Source: an uncultured Lachnospiraceae bacterium
GTDB taxonomy: Bacteria; Bacillota; Clostridia; Lachnospirales; Lachnospiraceae
Direction: 5' to 3'
Length of the DNA stretch: 61,970 nucleotides
Assembly (NCBI GenBank): GCA_902762955.1
Contig: CACWQH010000009.1
Location: forward strand, 1-61,970
Shown here: positions 38,159 to 46,980 of the stretch, in pieces
Layout of the letters: the number at the start of each line of letters is the position of its first letter
Position numbering within the stretch: the first letter of the stretch is position 1
Program-made: the position numbers and the translations under genes
The notes under the pieces: model-generated
Seen by the model: only the letters and a program-made list of their open reading frames with translations
Database searches by the model: none
What the model was told of the DNA's origin: nothing

Positions 38159-38187
38159 TTGTCAATCGTAAGAAAAAGTATTATAAT
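38159..38187 (+). promoter_or_regulatory. Promoter of the XRE-family gene
   Basis: TTGTCA and TATAAT are separated by 17 bases, about 40 bases before the ATG at 38229. Confidence 0.65.
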
Positions 38188-38228
38188 ATATAAAAATTCA
38201 TACACAAGATTACAGGAGGTAATAATAT

Positions 38229-38576
38229 ATGTCAGCACCACTAATTCCGGAAAGACTAAAAAAAAGCCGCGAGGCTTGTGGAATCAATAAAACAGAAGCA
38301 GCTAAAATAATAGGACTTACACAGTCAGGATATGTAAGATATGAAAACGGAGAACGTAAACCTACGATACAGGTTATCGAAGCTATGGCCGCCTGCCTTA
38401 ACACATCTGTTGATTATTTAATCGGAGAAAGTGATAATCCTGAAGCAGACAGAATAGTTATTGAAAAAGAAAAAAATCCTATATTATTTGAGATATCAGA
38501 AAACTTTGACAATTTGAGTAAAACACAGCAGGCAAAATTATTGGAGTATTACAATAAGTTGGTTAAGGGTAAGTAG
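38229..38576 (+). CDS. XRE-family HTH transcriptional regulator
   Basis: A 115-residue regulator with one helix-turn-helix domain (about 8-62): LKKSREACGINKTEAAKIIG, LTQSGYVRYENGERKPTIQV, and DYLIGESDN at the end of the domain. The C-terminal 45 residues are helical and may dimerise. AGGAGG is 10 bases before the ATG. It is divergent from the two-component operon, with a palindrome between them, so self-regulation is likely. It starts the first plus-strand island, which also has an HTH/nuclease-like pair. Confidence 0.92.
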   Translation: MSAPLIPERLKKSREACGINKTEAAKIIGLTQSGYVRYENGERKPTIQVIEAMAACLNTSVDYLIGESDNPEADRIVIEKEKNPILFEISENFDNLSKTQQAKLLEYYNKLVKGK

Positions 38577-38608
38577 TAATCAAAAAAGAATGAAATATAA
38601 TGAAATGA

Positions 38609-38631
38609 GTCACTGCCTAATCAGCAGTGGC
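38609..38631 (+). terminator. Hairpin after the XRE gene
   Basis: An 8-bp stem with one G-U pair (GTCACTGC/GCAGTGGC) and a 7-base loop lies 33 bases after the stop codon. No real T tract follows, so termination is uncertain. Confidence 0.35.
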
Positions 38632-38740
38632 TTGAAGATTTAAATATATACGATACTATTTCCGGCAGTCAATAATTATGATATAATATTAATCATACTA
38701 TTTAAATTTTTGTGATATGTATTATTATCAGAGGGAAAAA

Positions 38741-38965
38741 ATGAAGTGCAAAAATTGCAAAACAATGATTAATATCGATAAATTTGGTGGATATCAACAC
38801 TATATTTCAACTAAAAAAAGTATGGATGAAAATGTCCGTAATGGTTATTACAGAATCATCGCTAAATCTCAATTTGAGATGATTTATCAATGCATAGATT
38901 GCCATACAAAATGGGCATTGGCAGAACCGGATTTTCCTATCGCAGGATATCTAGAGCAACGATAG
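38741..38965 (+). CDS. Small Cys4 zinc-ribbon-like protein
   Basis: I do not recognise the family. With the start at MKCKNCKTMINI (AGAGGGA about 6 bases upstream) it is 74 residues. Two CxxC pairs, CKNC at the N-terminus and CIDC near residue 55, suggest one zinc site, and the rest is rich in aromatic and polar residues. A likely -10 (TATAAT) lies at 38682. Its 3' end overlaps a converging remnant of an acetyltransferase-like gene, and it is followed by an HTH/nuclease-like pair, so it lies in a small accessory island. Confidence 0.6.
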   Translation: MKCKNCKTMINIDKFGGYQHYISTKKSMDENVRNGYYRIIAKSQFEMIYQCIDCHTKWALAEPDFPIAGYLEQR

Positions 38966-39068
38966 ACAATTTCATTTGTTTAAATGAATACTCTTTTCCT
39001 ATATGCATTTTGTATAATGCAAATACTTGTTCTCTGTCTTTTTGTGTTGCAAACTTTATTGTACTCAT
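38937..39068 (-). pseudogene. Remnant of a GNAT-like acetyltransferase gene (N-terminal end)
   Basis: On the minus strand an ATG with AAGGAAA about 5 bases upstream opens a 43-residue frame, MSTIKFATQKDREQVFALYK to ...VALDILR. The first 27 residues resemble the first strand and helix of GNAT acetyltransferases (IRFAT-x-x-D-x-x-Q-V-x-x-L-Y-K-M). After HIGKEYSF the similarity stops and a stop codon follows, so only the gene's beginning remains. The end overlaps the 3' end of the opposite zinc-ribbon gene. This looks like a scar of a deletion or insertion event. Confidence 0.45.
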
Positions 39069-39095
39069 GTGTTTTCCTTAATCATAATAATACAG

Positions 39096-39137
39096 CCGTG
39101 TAACATCTCGCATGTCGGCTCAATGTAGCGCCGCGCC
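39096..39137 (+). repeat. Dispersed repeat, copy 1
   Basis: About 42 bases (CCGTGTAACATCTCGCATGT then CGGCTCAATGTAG...) share about 74% identity with 40087-40128 in the same orientation, most differences being transitions. The rest of the 38966-39287 gap holds the GNAT remnant, this repeat and the promoter of the HTH gene. Confidence 0.5.
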
Positions 39138-39210
39138 TCATATGTCTCAAATATATAATATCATATAAAAATCTGTTATGACATAGTTTTATGATTTAAT
39201 TAAATATCCC

Positions 39211-39239
39211 TTGACATATTATCTATATTTATATATAAT
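39211..39239 (+). promoter_or_regulatory. Consensus sigma-A promoter of the HTH/nuclease-like pair
   Basis: TTGACA and TATAAT are both perfect and 17 bases apart, 49 bases before the HTH start. The match is stronger than at any other gene in the window, which suggests a promoter held in check by a repressor. Confidence 0.8.
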
Positions 39240-39256
39240 ATTCCTCAAAAGGAATA
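39239..39256. promoter_or_regulatory. Operator-like palindrome at the transcription start
   Basis: TATTCCT and AGGAATA arms (7 bp, perfect) separated by CAAA start at the last base of the -10 box. Binding here would block the promoter, as antitoxin-type HTH proteins do. Confidence 0.65.
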
Positions 39257-39287
39257 CATTAATTAACGTATTATCAAGGAGTAAAAT

Positions 39288-39554
39288 ATGCGAACATCTG
39301 AATCACTTTTCTTTAACAATAACGAAGAATTAATAATTGATATTGAAACAATGGAGTTAGAAGAACAAATCCGCCGCCTACTTGTATTTACAAGATTATC
39401 ATGCAATATGACTCAAAAGCAGCTTTCAGAAAAATCCGGTATACGTCAATCAAATATAAGCCGTATTGAATGCGGAAGCTGTACACCTACACTTGAAACA
39501 TTAAAAGAACTTGCATCCGCTATGGATAAACGCATTAAAATAGAATTTATATAA
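39288..39554 (+). CDS. HTH (XRE/HigA-like) protein, putative antitoxin
   Basis: An 88-residue protein with a short acidic N-terminal region (about 1-25) and a helix-turn-helix domain (about 30-85: TRLSCNMTQKQLSEKSGIRQ, SNISRIECGSCTPTLETLKE, ending MDKRIKIEF). This is the HigA-like form in which the HTH domain is at the C-terminus, as in many toxin-antitoxin modules. CAAGGAG precedes the ATG. The consensus promoter with a palindrome and the small nuclease-like gene 33 bases later make an antitoxin and self-repressor role plausible. Confidence 0.85.
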   Translation: MRTSESLFFNNNEELIIDIETMELEEQIRRLLVFTRLSCNMTQKQLSEKSGIRQSNISRIECGSCTPTLETLKELASAMDKRIKIEFI

Positions 39555-39587
39555 CCAAAAAATTATACATAACTTGGCAGGTACATT

Positions 39588-39974
39588 ATGGAAAAAGGAT
39601 ATATCGACACTTCTCAATTAATTACTCCTCCAGAAAATCATGAATTAGAAACAGCGAAGTTCTTTGCTGATTTAGGAAAAAATATAATATTTATAAATCC
39701 CATTAATATTAAAGGAACTCATACTCCTGATATTATAATGGATGGTGTTGAATGGGAAATAAAAAGTCCAACGGGGAGTAGCAAGCATACAATCGAAAAC
39801 AATTTTCGTAATGCTATTTCGCAATCAAAATATATTATATTTGATTTAAGAAGAATAAAATTACCTGAATCACATTGTCTATCGAGACTTGAGTTTGAAT
39901 TTAAGTTACGCAAATATTTGAAAAGATTACTTATTATAAAAAAAGACAATTCTTTAATTGAAATAAAAAAATAA
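39588..39974 (+). CDS. Small PD-(D/E)XK-nuclease-like protein, putative toxin (CdiA tRNase-like)
   Basis: A 128-residue protein. Residues about 45-62 read HTPDIIMDGVEWEIKSPTG, which fits PD-x(8)-E-x-K, the metal-dependent nuclease core. The preceding AKFFADLGKNIIFINP and the following helix (NNFRNAISQSKYIIFDLRR) fit the fold and resemble stand-alone versions of CdiA C-terminal tRNase toxins, but that assignment is from memory of pattern only. No signal or membrane segment is present, so it acts inside the cell. Ribosome binding site is weak (GGCAGG about 10 bases upstream), so it may be made in lower amount than the HTH protein. Confidence 0.7.
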   Translation: MEKGYIDTSQLITPPENHELETAKFFADLGKNIIFINPINIKGTHTPDIIMDGVEWEIKSPTGSSKHTIENNFRNAISQSKYIIFDLRRIKLPESHCLSRLEFEFKLRKYLKRLLIIKKDNSLIEIKK

Positions 39975-40030
39975 TTTTAAATAAATTTAAAAAAATATTG
40001 ACTTTCTTAAAAAGTCTGATATTATATAAA

Positions 40031-40072
40031 TAGATTCGGGTCACTGCTGGAATTAGCGGAGGCTCGGATCTA
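40031..40072 (+). terminator. Terminator-like hairpin after the nuclease-like gene
   Basis: Arms TAGATTCG and CGGATCTA (8 bp with one G-U) close a loop that has a further small hairpin; TTTTTATA follows. It lies about 57 bases after the stop codon. Confidence 0.5.
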
Positions 40073-40086
40073 TTTTTATATAACAA

Positions 40087-40128
40087 TCGTGCAGCATCTT
40101 GCCTGTTGGCTCGATGTAGGCCTGTGCC
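40087..40128 (+). repeat. Dispersed repeat, copy 2
   Basis: TCGTGCAGCATCTTGCCTGT then TGGCTCGATGTAG... is the direct-orientation partner of 39096-39137. The two copies bracket the HTH/nuclease-like pair with its promoter, about 990 bases apart. Confidence 0.5.
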
Positions 40129-40150
40129 TTTTATAACAGAATAAAAAATA

Positions 40151-40176
40151 CGTCCACTCATGCAAGCATGGTGGAC
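40151..40176. terminator. Bidirectional terminator between the plus-strand island and gdhA
   Basis: A 12-bp stem with a one-base bulge (CGTCCACTCATGC / GCATGGTGGACG) is followed by ATTTTTTTATT on the plus strand and TATTTTTTATT on the minus strand. It ends gdhA transcription and any read-through from the HTH/nuclease-like pair. Confidence 0.85.
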
Positions 40177-40212
40177 GCATTTTTTTATTCTATTACACGG
40201 CTGTTAGCCTAT

Positions 40213-41595
<1,383 letters not shown>

Positions 41596-41616
41596 TCAGC
41601 ACAAACCGTTATTGCC

Positions 41617-41645
41617 ATTATATTACAGCCATTTTTGATTGTAAA
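41617..41645 (-). promoter_or_regulatory. Promoter of gdhA
   Basis: On the minus strand TTTACA (41645-41640) and TATAAT (41622-41617) are 17 bases apart, about 58 bases before the start codon. Confidence 0.7.
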
Positions 41646-41650
41646 GAAGT

Positions 41651-42163
41651 TTATTGTATTTTTTCTTTCTCAAGACCTCTGCTTAAGGTTCTTGAATCCT
41701 CACGCCAATACCTGCATCTGTGTTTGACACAGGTTGAAAATACTATCTGCGTTTTAGTCTTTCCAAATCTTTGAAGCTCAACTATAAAATGATCTAGTTC
41801 TGTAGTAGTCGGAAATCTTACTTCAATGAGCATAGAATAATCGCCGGTAACACAGTTACACTCGATTACATTTAAAACCCCGTCTATATACTCGTAGAAT
41901 TCTTCTCTCTGAACCGGCTCAACCTGTAAATTTATAAATGCTTTTACATAATGTCCCATAGCCTCCGGATTAAGTCTTGTAGTAAACCCTTCAAGGACTC
42001 CCTCCTCAAGCATCCTGTCTATACGTGTTCCTACCGCAGTCGGTGAAAGGAACACCTGCTCCGCAATATCCTTAAGAGATGTCCTTGCATTGTCCTGTAG
42101 TATTTCAAGTATCTTCTCATCCACCTCATCAAGCTTGTAATAAATCAATTCTCTTTTTTCCAT
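41651..42163 (-). CDS. Lrp/AsnC-family transcriptional regulator
   Basis: A 170-residue regulator. The N-terminal HTH (about 12-60: LDEVDEKILEILQDNARTSL, then KDIAEQVFLSPTAVGTRIDR) is followed by an effector-binding RAM domain (about 75-150: GHYVKAFINLQVEPVQ, CNCVTGDYSMLIEV). These proteins respond to amino acids. It sits directly upstream of gdhA on the same strand, with the gdhA promoter starting at its stop codon, so control of glutamate synthesis is a fair guess. The gene ends with a charged tail (SRTLSRGLEKEKIQ). Confidence 0.93.
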   Translation of the reverse strand: MEKRELIYYKLDEVDEKILEILQDNARTSLKDIAEQVFLSPTAVGTRIDRMLEEGVLEGFTTRLNPEAMGHYVKAFINLQVEPVQREEFYEYIDGVLNVIECNCVTGDYSMLIEVRFPTTTELDHFIVELQRFGKTKTQIVFSTCVKHRCRYWREDSRTLSRGLEKEKIQ

Positions 42164-42207
42164 CTTTTTTACCTCTGTTTTATTTTGTGGTTCAAAACTG
42201 AATCAAA

Positions 42208-44400
42208 CTATTCGCTCCAATAACCGATATTATTGATCAAAAGTTCGCCCGCATCCGTTCCATCAGTTATAATTCTCATAGCAACAACCTTTGAATAATC
42301 AAATTTTGCATCACCGAACATCGAAGGCTCGATTGCAACACGTTGAAGCTGATGCTTATACTCATATTTGCCTGCAAGTACCTCCTGCTTATAAAGCTGA
42401 ACCGCAAGTGAGTGGTAAACAAGCACAGGATTTTCAACTGTAACAGTTTTGCCTGAAGTGTCCTCAAGCTCTACAGAATATTTTAGACCTTCCTGCAATT
42501 TTTCCGTATTCTCTCTCAGATCAGCCATCTCAAATGAAATGCATCCGTTAGAAATATCAATCTCAGGAAATGTCACTTCAATCACAGGCTCACTTTCCTT
42601 TTCCCAGGAACAATCAAGGACATAGTTTTCTCCTTCACCGCCATCACCTCTTGCGTACTGCGCAATCGTCCAGGTATCCGTTCCGGTACATTCAATGGAA
42701 GCTCCGCTTTCGAAATTTGCTATATCAACCGTATCATCAAAGGTTACCAAATCTATAAACTCACTATCCGAATAATTTGTAATATACACTGTCTTAGGAA
42801 GATAGCTCCTGTAACCGGAAATATCCGAAAGAAGTGATTCATAGGTATCATCTATCCCAAGTGTGGAATCAAGGAACGCACGTATATATGCTTTCGCGAT
42901 AAGCTTTTGGTCAGCTTCGTCGATAAAATAATTTGTATTAAGATAATGATTGGAAGCACCATCCAAATCATATCTTCCCCAAAGACTGTTGAACTGACCA
43001 TGATTAGCACCAAGTATATAAACCGATGCTTTCAGACACTCCTTGTCCTCACCCGTAAATGTCACATTGTTATACTGCTTCTCACCCATCATGGAGGAAA
43101 CATCCTGATCATTGGCACCATGTATCAGAAGATAATTAACATCCGAAATCTCAACCGAATGACTGACCGGCATGTACTGATCTACAACAGGTGATATCGC
43201 TACAATCGATGTAATATTAAAATGATAATCAAATTTGATATTACCGTCCTCAGGATATGCCTCAAGATCATTAAAAAGATATGCCGTAGCAACCATCTCA
43301 CCGCCTCTTGAGTGACCGCCGATTGCTACCTTATCTTCATCAATAAGTCCACTTAAGATACTGCTATCAAGTTTATTCTGTTCAAATATAAACTTCATAT
43401 TATCAAGCAAAAGAATCGCTCTCTTGTCATTGCCCTCGCCGGTTGCATTGATGATATTTTCATCAACCGAAACTACCACATAGCCGTTGGATGCAAGATA
43501 TTCACCCAAGTATTCATAGCCAAGATACGACGGTATATTTGAATCATGATTTCCGTGAACCATAAAGAAAACAGGACAATCAGACTCTCCCTCGGGATAC
43601 CAGATTTTGCCTTTAACCGGCACCTTCTTAAAATCGTAATCAATAAACAGATCCGTTACGGCGGTAAAACCACCTCTGTCACGAACAGAATCAAATACTG
43701 TATAATCAAGAGTTTCCGTAACAAGATCGTCAGAACTTTCAGGGCCATAGGTCAATGTGGCAACCTTATATTGTCCGTTTTTAAGATATCCGTCAAAACC
43801 CGAAACCTGCTCGGACTTCTCTACCGGAATTTGGCTATAAAAATCCACTCTGCTTTTTCCAAAGTTATCATTAAAGAAAAATGAAATGTAATAACCGATA
43901 TATGCAATTGAAAGCACAGTTACTACATAAGCAAATACCTGCTTAAATTTACTGCTCTTAACAAAAGCCCATATGCATCTTCCGAGCACATCAACAGAAA
44001 GCGTCAAAAGAAAACTCATAAGTATAGCCAAAATAATCGCATGAAACATATTGCCTATCAGATTATTGGCACATACAGAAAAAAATGCACCAAAGAAATA
44101 CAACTTACTCCTCTTGCCCACACCAAATATAATTTTCAAAATCAAATTAAGCAAACCAACCGATAGAAGCAAAATAATCGTCGTTACTAAAAACATAACA
44201 AGCCAAGGCAATTTATTATTGGTCATTCCGTCAAAGATCCAAAACATAAAAGCAACAGCCAAAAAAAGCTCTGCTATCATGCCGCCCGCACGTCCAGTCT
44301 TCATAAACTCCCTTGCCGGTTCGGTTTTCCTTTTTATAAACCCAAACGGCTTTTTAATCCCCCGCCAAAGCTTTCCAAAAAAACTCTTAACTTTCTTCAT
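42208..44400 (-). CDS. Membrane-anchored alpha/beta-hydrolase with C-terminal beta domain
   Basis: A 730-residue protein with four or five N-terminal membrane helices (about 42-180) and an alpha/beta-hydrolase domain outside (about 205-545). The Ser nucleophile is in VAIGGHSRGGEMVATAY (about residue 363), the probable acid is in IHGANDQDVSSMMG and the His is in LGANHGQFNSLWG. An additional HGNHDSN motif forms the oxyanion region. Residues 580-730 look like a beta-sandwich of possible binding role. The hydrolase part resembles PETase/dienelactone-hydrolase-like lipases; the substrate is unknown. It lies about 45 bases upstream of lrp on the same strand. Confidence 0.8.
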   Translation of the reverse strand: MKKVKSFFGKLWRGIKKPFGFIKRKTEPAREFMKTGRAGGMIAELFLAVAFMFWIFDGMTNNKLPWLVMFLVTTIILLLSVGLLNLILKIIFGVGKRSKLYFFGAFFSVCANNLIGNMFHAIILAILMSFLLTLSVDVLGRCIWAFVKSSKFKQVFAYVVTVLSIAYIGYYISFFFNDNFGKSRVDFYSQIPVEKSEQVSGFDGYLKNGQYKVATLTYGPESSDDLVTETLDYTVFDSVRDRGGFTAVTDLFIDYDFKKVPVKGKIWYPEGESDCPVFFMVHGNHDSNIPSYLGYEYLGEYLASNGYVVVSVDENIINATGEGNDKRAILLLDNMKFIFEQNKLDSSILSGLIDEDKVAIGGHSRGGEMVATAYLFNDLEAYPEDGNIKFDYHFNITSIVAISPVVDQYMPVSHSVEISDVNYLLIHGANDQDVSSMMGEKQYNNVTFTGEDKECLKASVYILGANHGQFNSLWGRYDLDGASNHYLNTNYFIDEADQKLIAKAYIRAFLDSTLGIDDTYESLLSDISGYRSYLPKTVYITNYSDSEFIDLVTFDDTVDIANFESGASIECTGTDTWTIAQYARGDGGEGENYVLDCSWEKESEPVIEVTFPEIDISNGCISFEMADLRENTEKLQEGLKYSVELEDTSGKTVTVENPVLVYHSLAVQLYKQEVLAGKYEYKHQLQRVAIEPSMFGDAKFDYSKVVAMRIITDGTDAGELLINNIGYWSE

Positions 44401-44472
44401 TCCTCAAATTCTCCCCACGCTTAAACATTAATCCGATTTTTTTGTTAATATCATGATTATAATCTATTGCGT

Positions 44473-44610
44473 ATCTCTTGGTATATAATATATCTATAAG
44501 CAGGTACTTTGAAGACGTCGGTACTTAGCGAGGTTTTTTCGAGCTTAGTACCGCTACGTCTGAGAGTAGCGAGAGCGTGCCTGCGATAGATATATTATAT
44601 ACCAAGAGAT
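44473..44610. repeat. 138-base element with perfect 25-bp terminal inverted repeats
   Basis: ATCTCTTGGTATATAATATA... (44473-44497) is exactly the reverse complement of 44586-44610. Inside, GCAGGTAC/GTGCCTGC and GACGT-x-GGTACTTA/TTAGTACCGCTACGTC form further stems around a TTTTTT loop, so the whole element can fold into one long hairpin. It has no coding capacity and is GC-richer inside than its surroundings. It resembles a MITE or a palindromic repeat unit. The rest of the 44401-44864 gap holds the TPM-gene terminator and AT-rich sequence. Confidence 0.7.
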
Positions 44611-44643
44611 TCAAATAATATGATATCATAAAACACAAAAAAA

Positions 44644-44663
44644 CGGAACCCTCTCGGATTCCG
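44644..44663 (-). terminator. Terminator downstream of the TPM-domain gene
   Basis: CGGAACC and GGATTCCG arms (7 bp with one bulge) are followed on the minus strand by TTTTTTTGTGTTTT; the plus strand also has CTTTTTT. It lies about 200 bases after the stop codon. Confidence 0.6.
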
Positions 44664-44864
44664 CTTTTTTGACATATGCTGAATTGTGTGTAGATAATTC
44701 GTATAAATGCACTAGGGAGACGAACTAATCAACACGTTATGATTATTTTATCAAATTAAATTTATTCGTCAATATTTCCCACGCTCTTTGTTCGTTTCAC
44801 ACAAAAACAGTCTTTTTGACTTGAGAAAACAAAGTTAAAAATAATTTTAGCTTGTTTTTCAAAA

Positions 44865-45734
44865 CTAAAATTTCCCATGCGAACCATGATATCCGCCACC
44901 GGATGAGTGAGATATGGACCCTCCGCCTGAACTGCTCGTTTGTTTAGGTGTCTTATGTACATTACTGTACATAAACTGGTCCGTACATATACTCATTATG
45001 ATACCTGCCGCAACACCCGCCGCGATTCCGCCTGCGACTTTACCGGCAACATTTCCGGCATTGTTAGCTATACCTGTCTGCATATCATTGCCACTGACAT
45101 TGGAAGTAACCAGATAGCTTCTGGCTGCCGGCTGTGTATGTACACTCTTTAAAGTCGACTTCTGTCCGCCCATTATTATCAGTGCGATAACAAATGCAAT
45201 AACAAATGATATAGGTATCGAAGCTATCCTCTTCATCTGATAATTTCTAAGGTATTTCTGCACCTGATCGGCATACTCATCAAATGCATCGTAGTATCTG
45301 CCCGAGCCAAGATCATCGATAATTGCCTCACCTATAGCATCAGTCTTGGTATATGGGAAAATCTTCTGAGCACCTTTTTTAGCACTCTTACTATGGGCAG
45401 TTACAGCCCAGTCTCTTCCCTCCATACTGATAAGAAGGCTGACACCGTTACCCTGCTTGCCGATTCCAAAACCGTTTTTAGTAAAGAAATCATTGGCTGC
45501 CTTGTTAGGATCTGTGCTGCCGATGGATTCGGTAGTTATTATAATTACATCACATTTATACTTCTTACTAATGCTCTCAAGCTTATCCTCAAGCTGTTTT
45601 TCCTCGCTGTCGGAAAGCAAATCCGCATCGTCCGTTACTCTTGGTGTTCCGTTGCTGCTCGCTGCAAAGGAAGGTAAGTAAGGAACCAATACTAAAATTA
45701 AAAGCGTAAGAAGAGCTAAAATTCTTTTCTTCAT
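44865..45734 (-). CDS. TPM-domain membrane protein (YdjH-like)
   Basis: A 289-residue protein. A signal peptide (1-24, ending PSFAAS) is followed by a TPM domain (about 32-150: RVTDDADLLSDSEEKQLEDK, then CDVIIITTESIG and GNGVSLLISMEGRDWAVTAH), a membrane helix (about 168-190), a glycine-zipper helix (GKVAGGIAAGVAAGIIMSI, about 225-245) and a Gly/Ser/His-rich tail. Bacillus subtilis YdjH is the nearest known type I can name. It begins 12 bases after the Zn-ribbon gene, in the order YdjI-YdjG-YdjH reading along the strand. Confidence 0.85.
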   Translation of the reverse strand: MKKRILALLTLLILVLVPYLPSFAASSNGTPRVTDDADLLSDSEEKQLEDKLESISKKYKCDVIIITTESIGSTDPNKAANDFFTKNGFGIGKQGNGVSLLISMEGRDWAVTAHSKSAKKGAQKIFPYTKTDAIGEAIIDDLGSGRYYDAFDEYADQVQKYLRNYQMKRIASIPISFVIAFVIALIIMGGQKSTLKSVHTQPAARSYLVTSNVSGNDMQTGIANNAGNVAGKVAGGIAAGVAAGIIMSICTDQFMYSNVHKTPKQTSSSGGGSISHSSGGGYHGSHGKF

Positions 45735-45746
45735 CCTTATACCTCC

Positions 45747-46826
45747 TTAAAAGATCACCAAAAGTGATATACATGTAAATATTGCACCCAGAATAGCCGT
45801 CCATGAGAAAAGACCTCTCTTATATGCGCCCTTATCACATGGAAGATCACCTACCAATTTGCCGGTCTGACCATTCATTGCGAAGTAATAATGCTCACCG
45901 TTCCATGTAGTATTGAGTAACCATACCGGATAAAGCGCATACTTTGTGACACCCTGCTTTATGCGAACATTGTTGCTGGCAGTTGTTACGGAAGAATATC
46001 CCTGAACGGACTCTCTCATAACATCCTCGGCACTTTGCTTTATACGCTGGTTAGCTCTTGCTATACTCTGTTCTGCTGTTACATCATACTTATCAGCTAA
46101 AAATCCGGACAGATATGCAGTCTGAAAATCAACCGCTTCCCTAAAATCATATGGCTCTATGGACTCCATAAGACTGTCCTCCATCTGTGTCGAGCCATCT
46201 ACAGGAACTCTTCTAAATGATAAATCCGCACGTCTTTTTAACAGATAATGCTCTGTCTTGGTATAATTGTAACTGCTGTCACTCCAGCTTTTAGTCTTTG
46301 TAGCATTGAAGCTCATATCAGCATCGACATCGGCATCAAAGAGCCAAAACGGAACATATACACCTTTTATCTCATCTATATGATTTTGATCCTTGAAAAT
46401 CTTAGGCAATAATTTCTTGCCCTTTAAATGATTGTAATAAGCAGCCTTTGCCGCATTTTTATCCTTTTTAAACGGAATAACATAATCCGGCTTTAAATCA
46501 CCCTTAAACTGTCCGACCATTACTACCGGACTGTCACAATAAGGGCATGCAGTTGCACCGACATTTTGGTCAACTATTATTTCACCGCCACAGGTATTAC
46601 ACAGATACACACGCATATTATCAGTCTCGCCCGGTGTCCAATCCTGTCCGGCCTTGTTACCCCATTCCATATCATCCTGCTGCTGATTTAAGACCTCATC
46701 TCTTTCCTTCAAGACATTGGCATCAAATACAGTATCGCAGTATGGGCATTTAAACTGCTGCGTGGTTGCATCATACTGAACCTTACCACCGCAATTCGGA
46801 CAATCATATTCTATCAATCCCGCCAT
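45747..46826 (-). CDS. TFIIB-type zinc-ribbon membrane protein (YdjG-like)
   Basis: A 359-residue protein with two zinc ribbons at the N-terminus: CPNCGGKVQYDATTQQFKCP (about 9-28, ending CPYC) and CNTCGGEIIVDQNVGATACP (about 77-96, ending CPYC). A globular domain (about 110-320) follows, and one C-terminal membrane helix (about 340-358). This architecture matches YdjG, which in Bacillus recruits PspA to the membrane with YdjH and YdjI. No PspA-like gene is present in this window. It is 154 bases after the SPFH gene and 12 bases before the TPM gene. Confidence 0.85.
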   Translation of the reverse strand: MAGLIEYDCPNCGGKVQYDATTQQFKCPYCDTVFDANVLKERDEVLNQQQDDMEWGNKAGQDWTPGETDNMRVYLCNTCGGEIIVDQNVGATACPYCDSPVVMVGQFKGDLKPDYVIPFKKDKNAAKAAYYNHLKGKKLLPKIFKDQNHIDEIKGVYVPFWLFDADVDADMSFNATKTKSWSDSSYNYTKTEHYLLKRRADLSFRRVPVDGSTQMEDSLMESIEPYDFREAVDFQTAYLSGFLADKYDVTAEQSIARANQRIKQSAEDVMRESVQGYSSVTTASNNVRIKQGVTKYALYPVWLLNTTWNGEHYYFAMNGQTGKLVGDLPCDKGAYKRGLFSWTAILGAIFTCISLLVIF

Positions 46827-46980
46827 ATTTTACCTCCATAAGACAAAATGTATATTAACTGTCAAAAACATCTTATCCCTATATAGATTTGGTAATTGCA
46901 GGAAATCCCACAATTACCAAACCATAATTTTAATATAATTCTTTAAAACGATATCAATAAAACTTTAATAATAAAAGCTC

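Noticed and set aside
44762-44962. A 66-codon minus-strand frame overlapping the TPM gene end
   Set aside because: It overlaps the real gene's Gly-rich tail in another frame and has no ribosome site.
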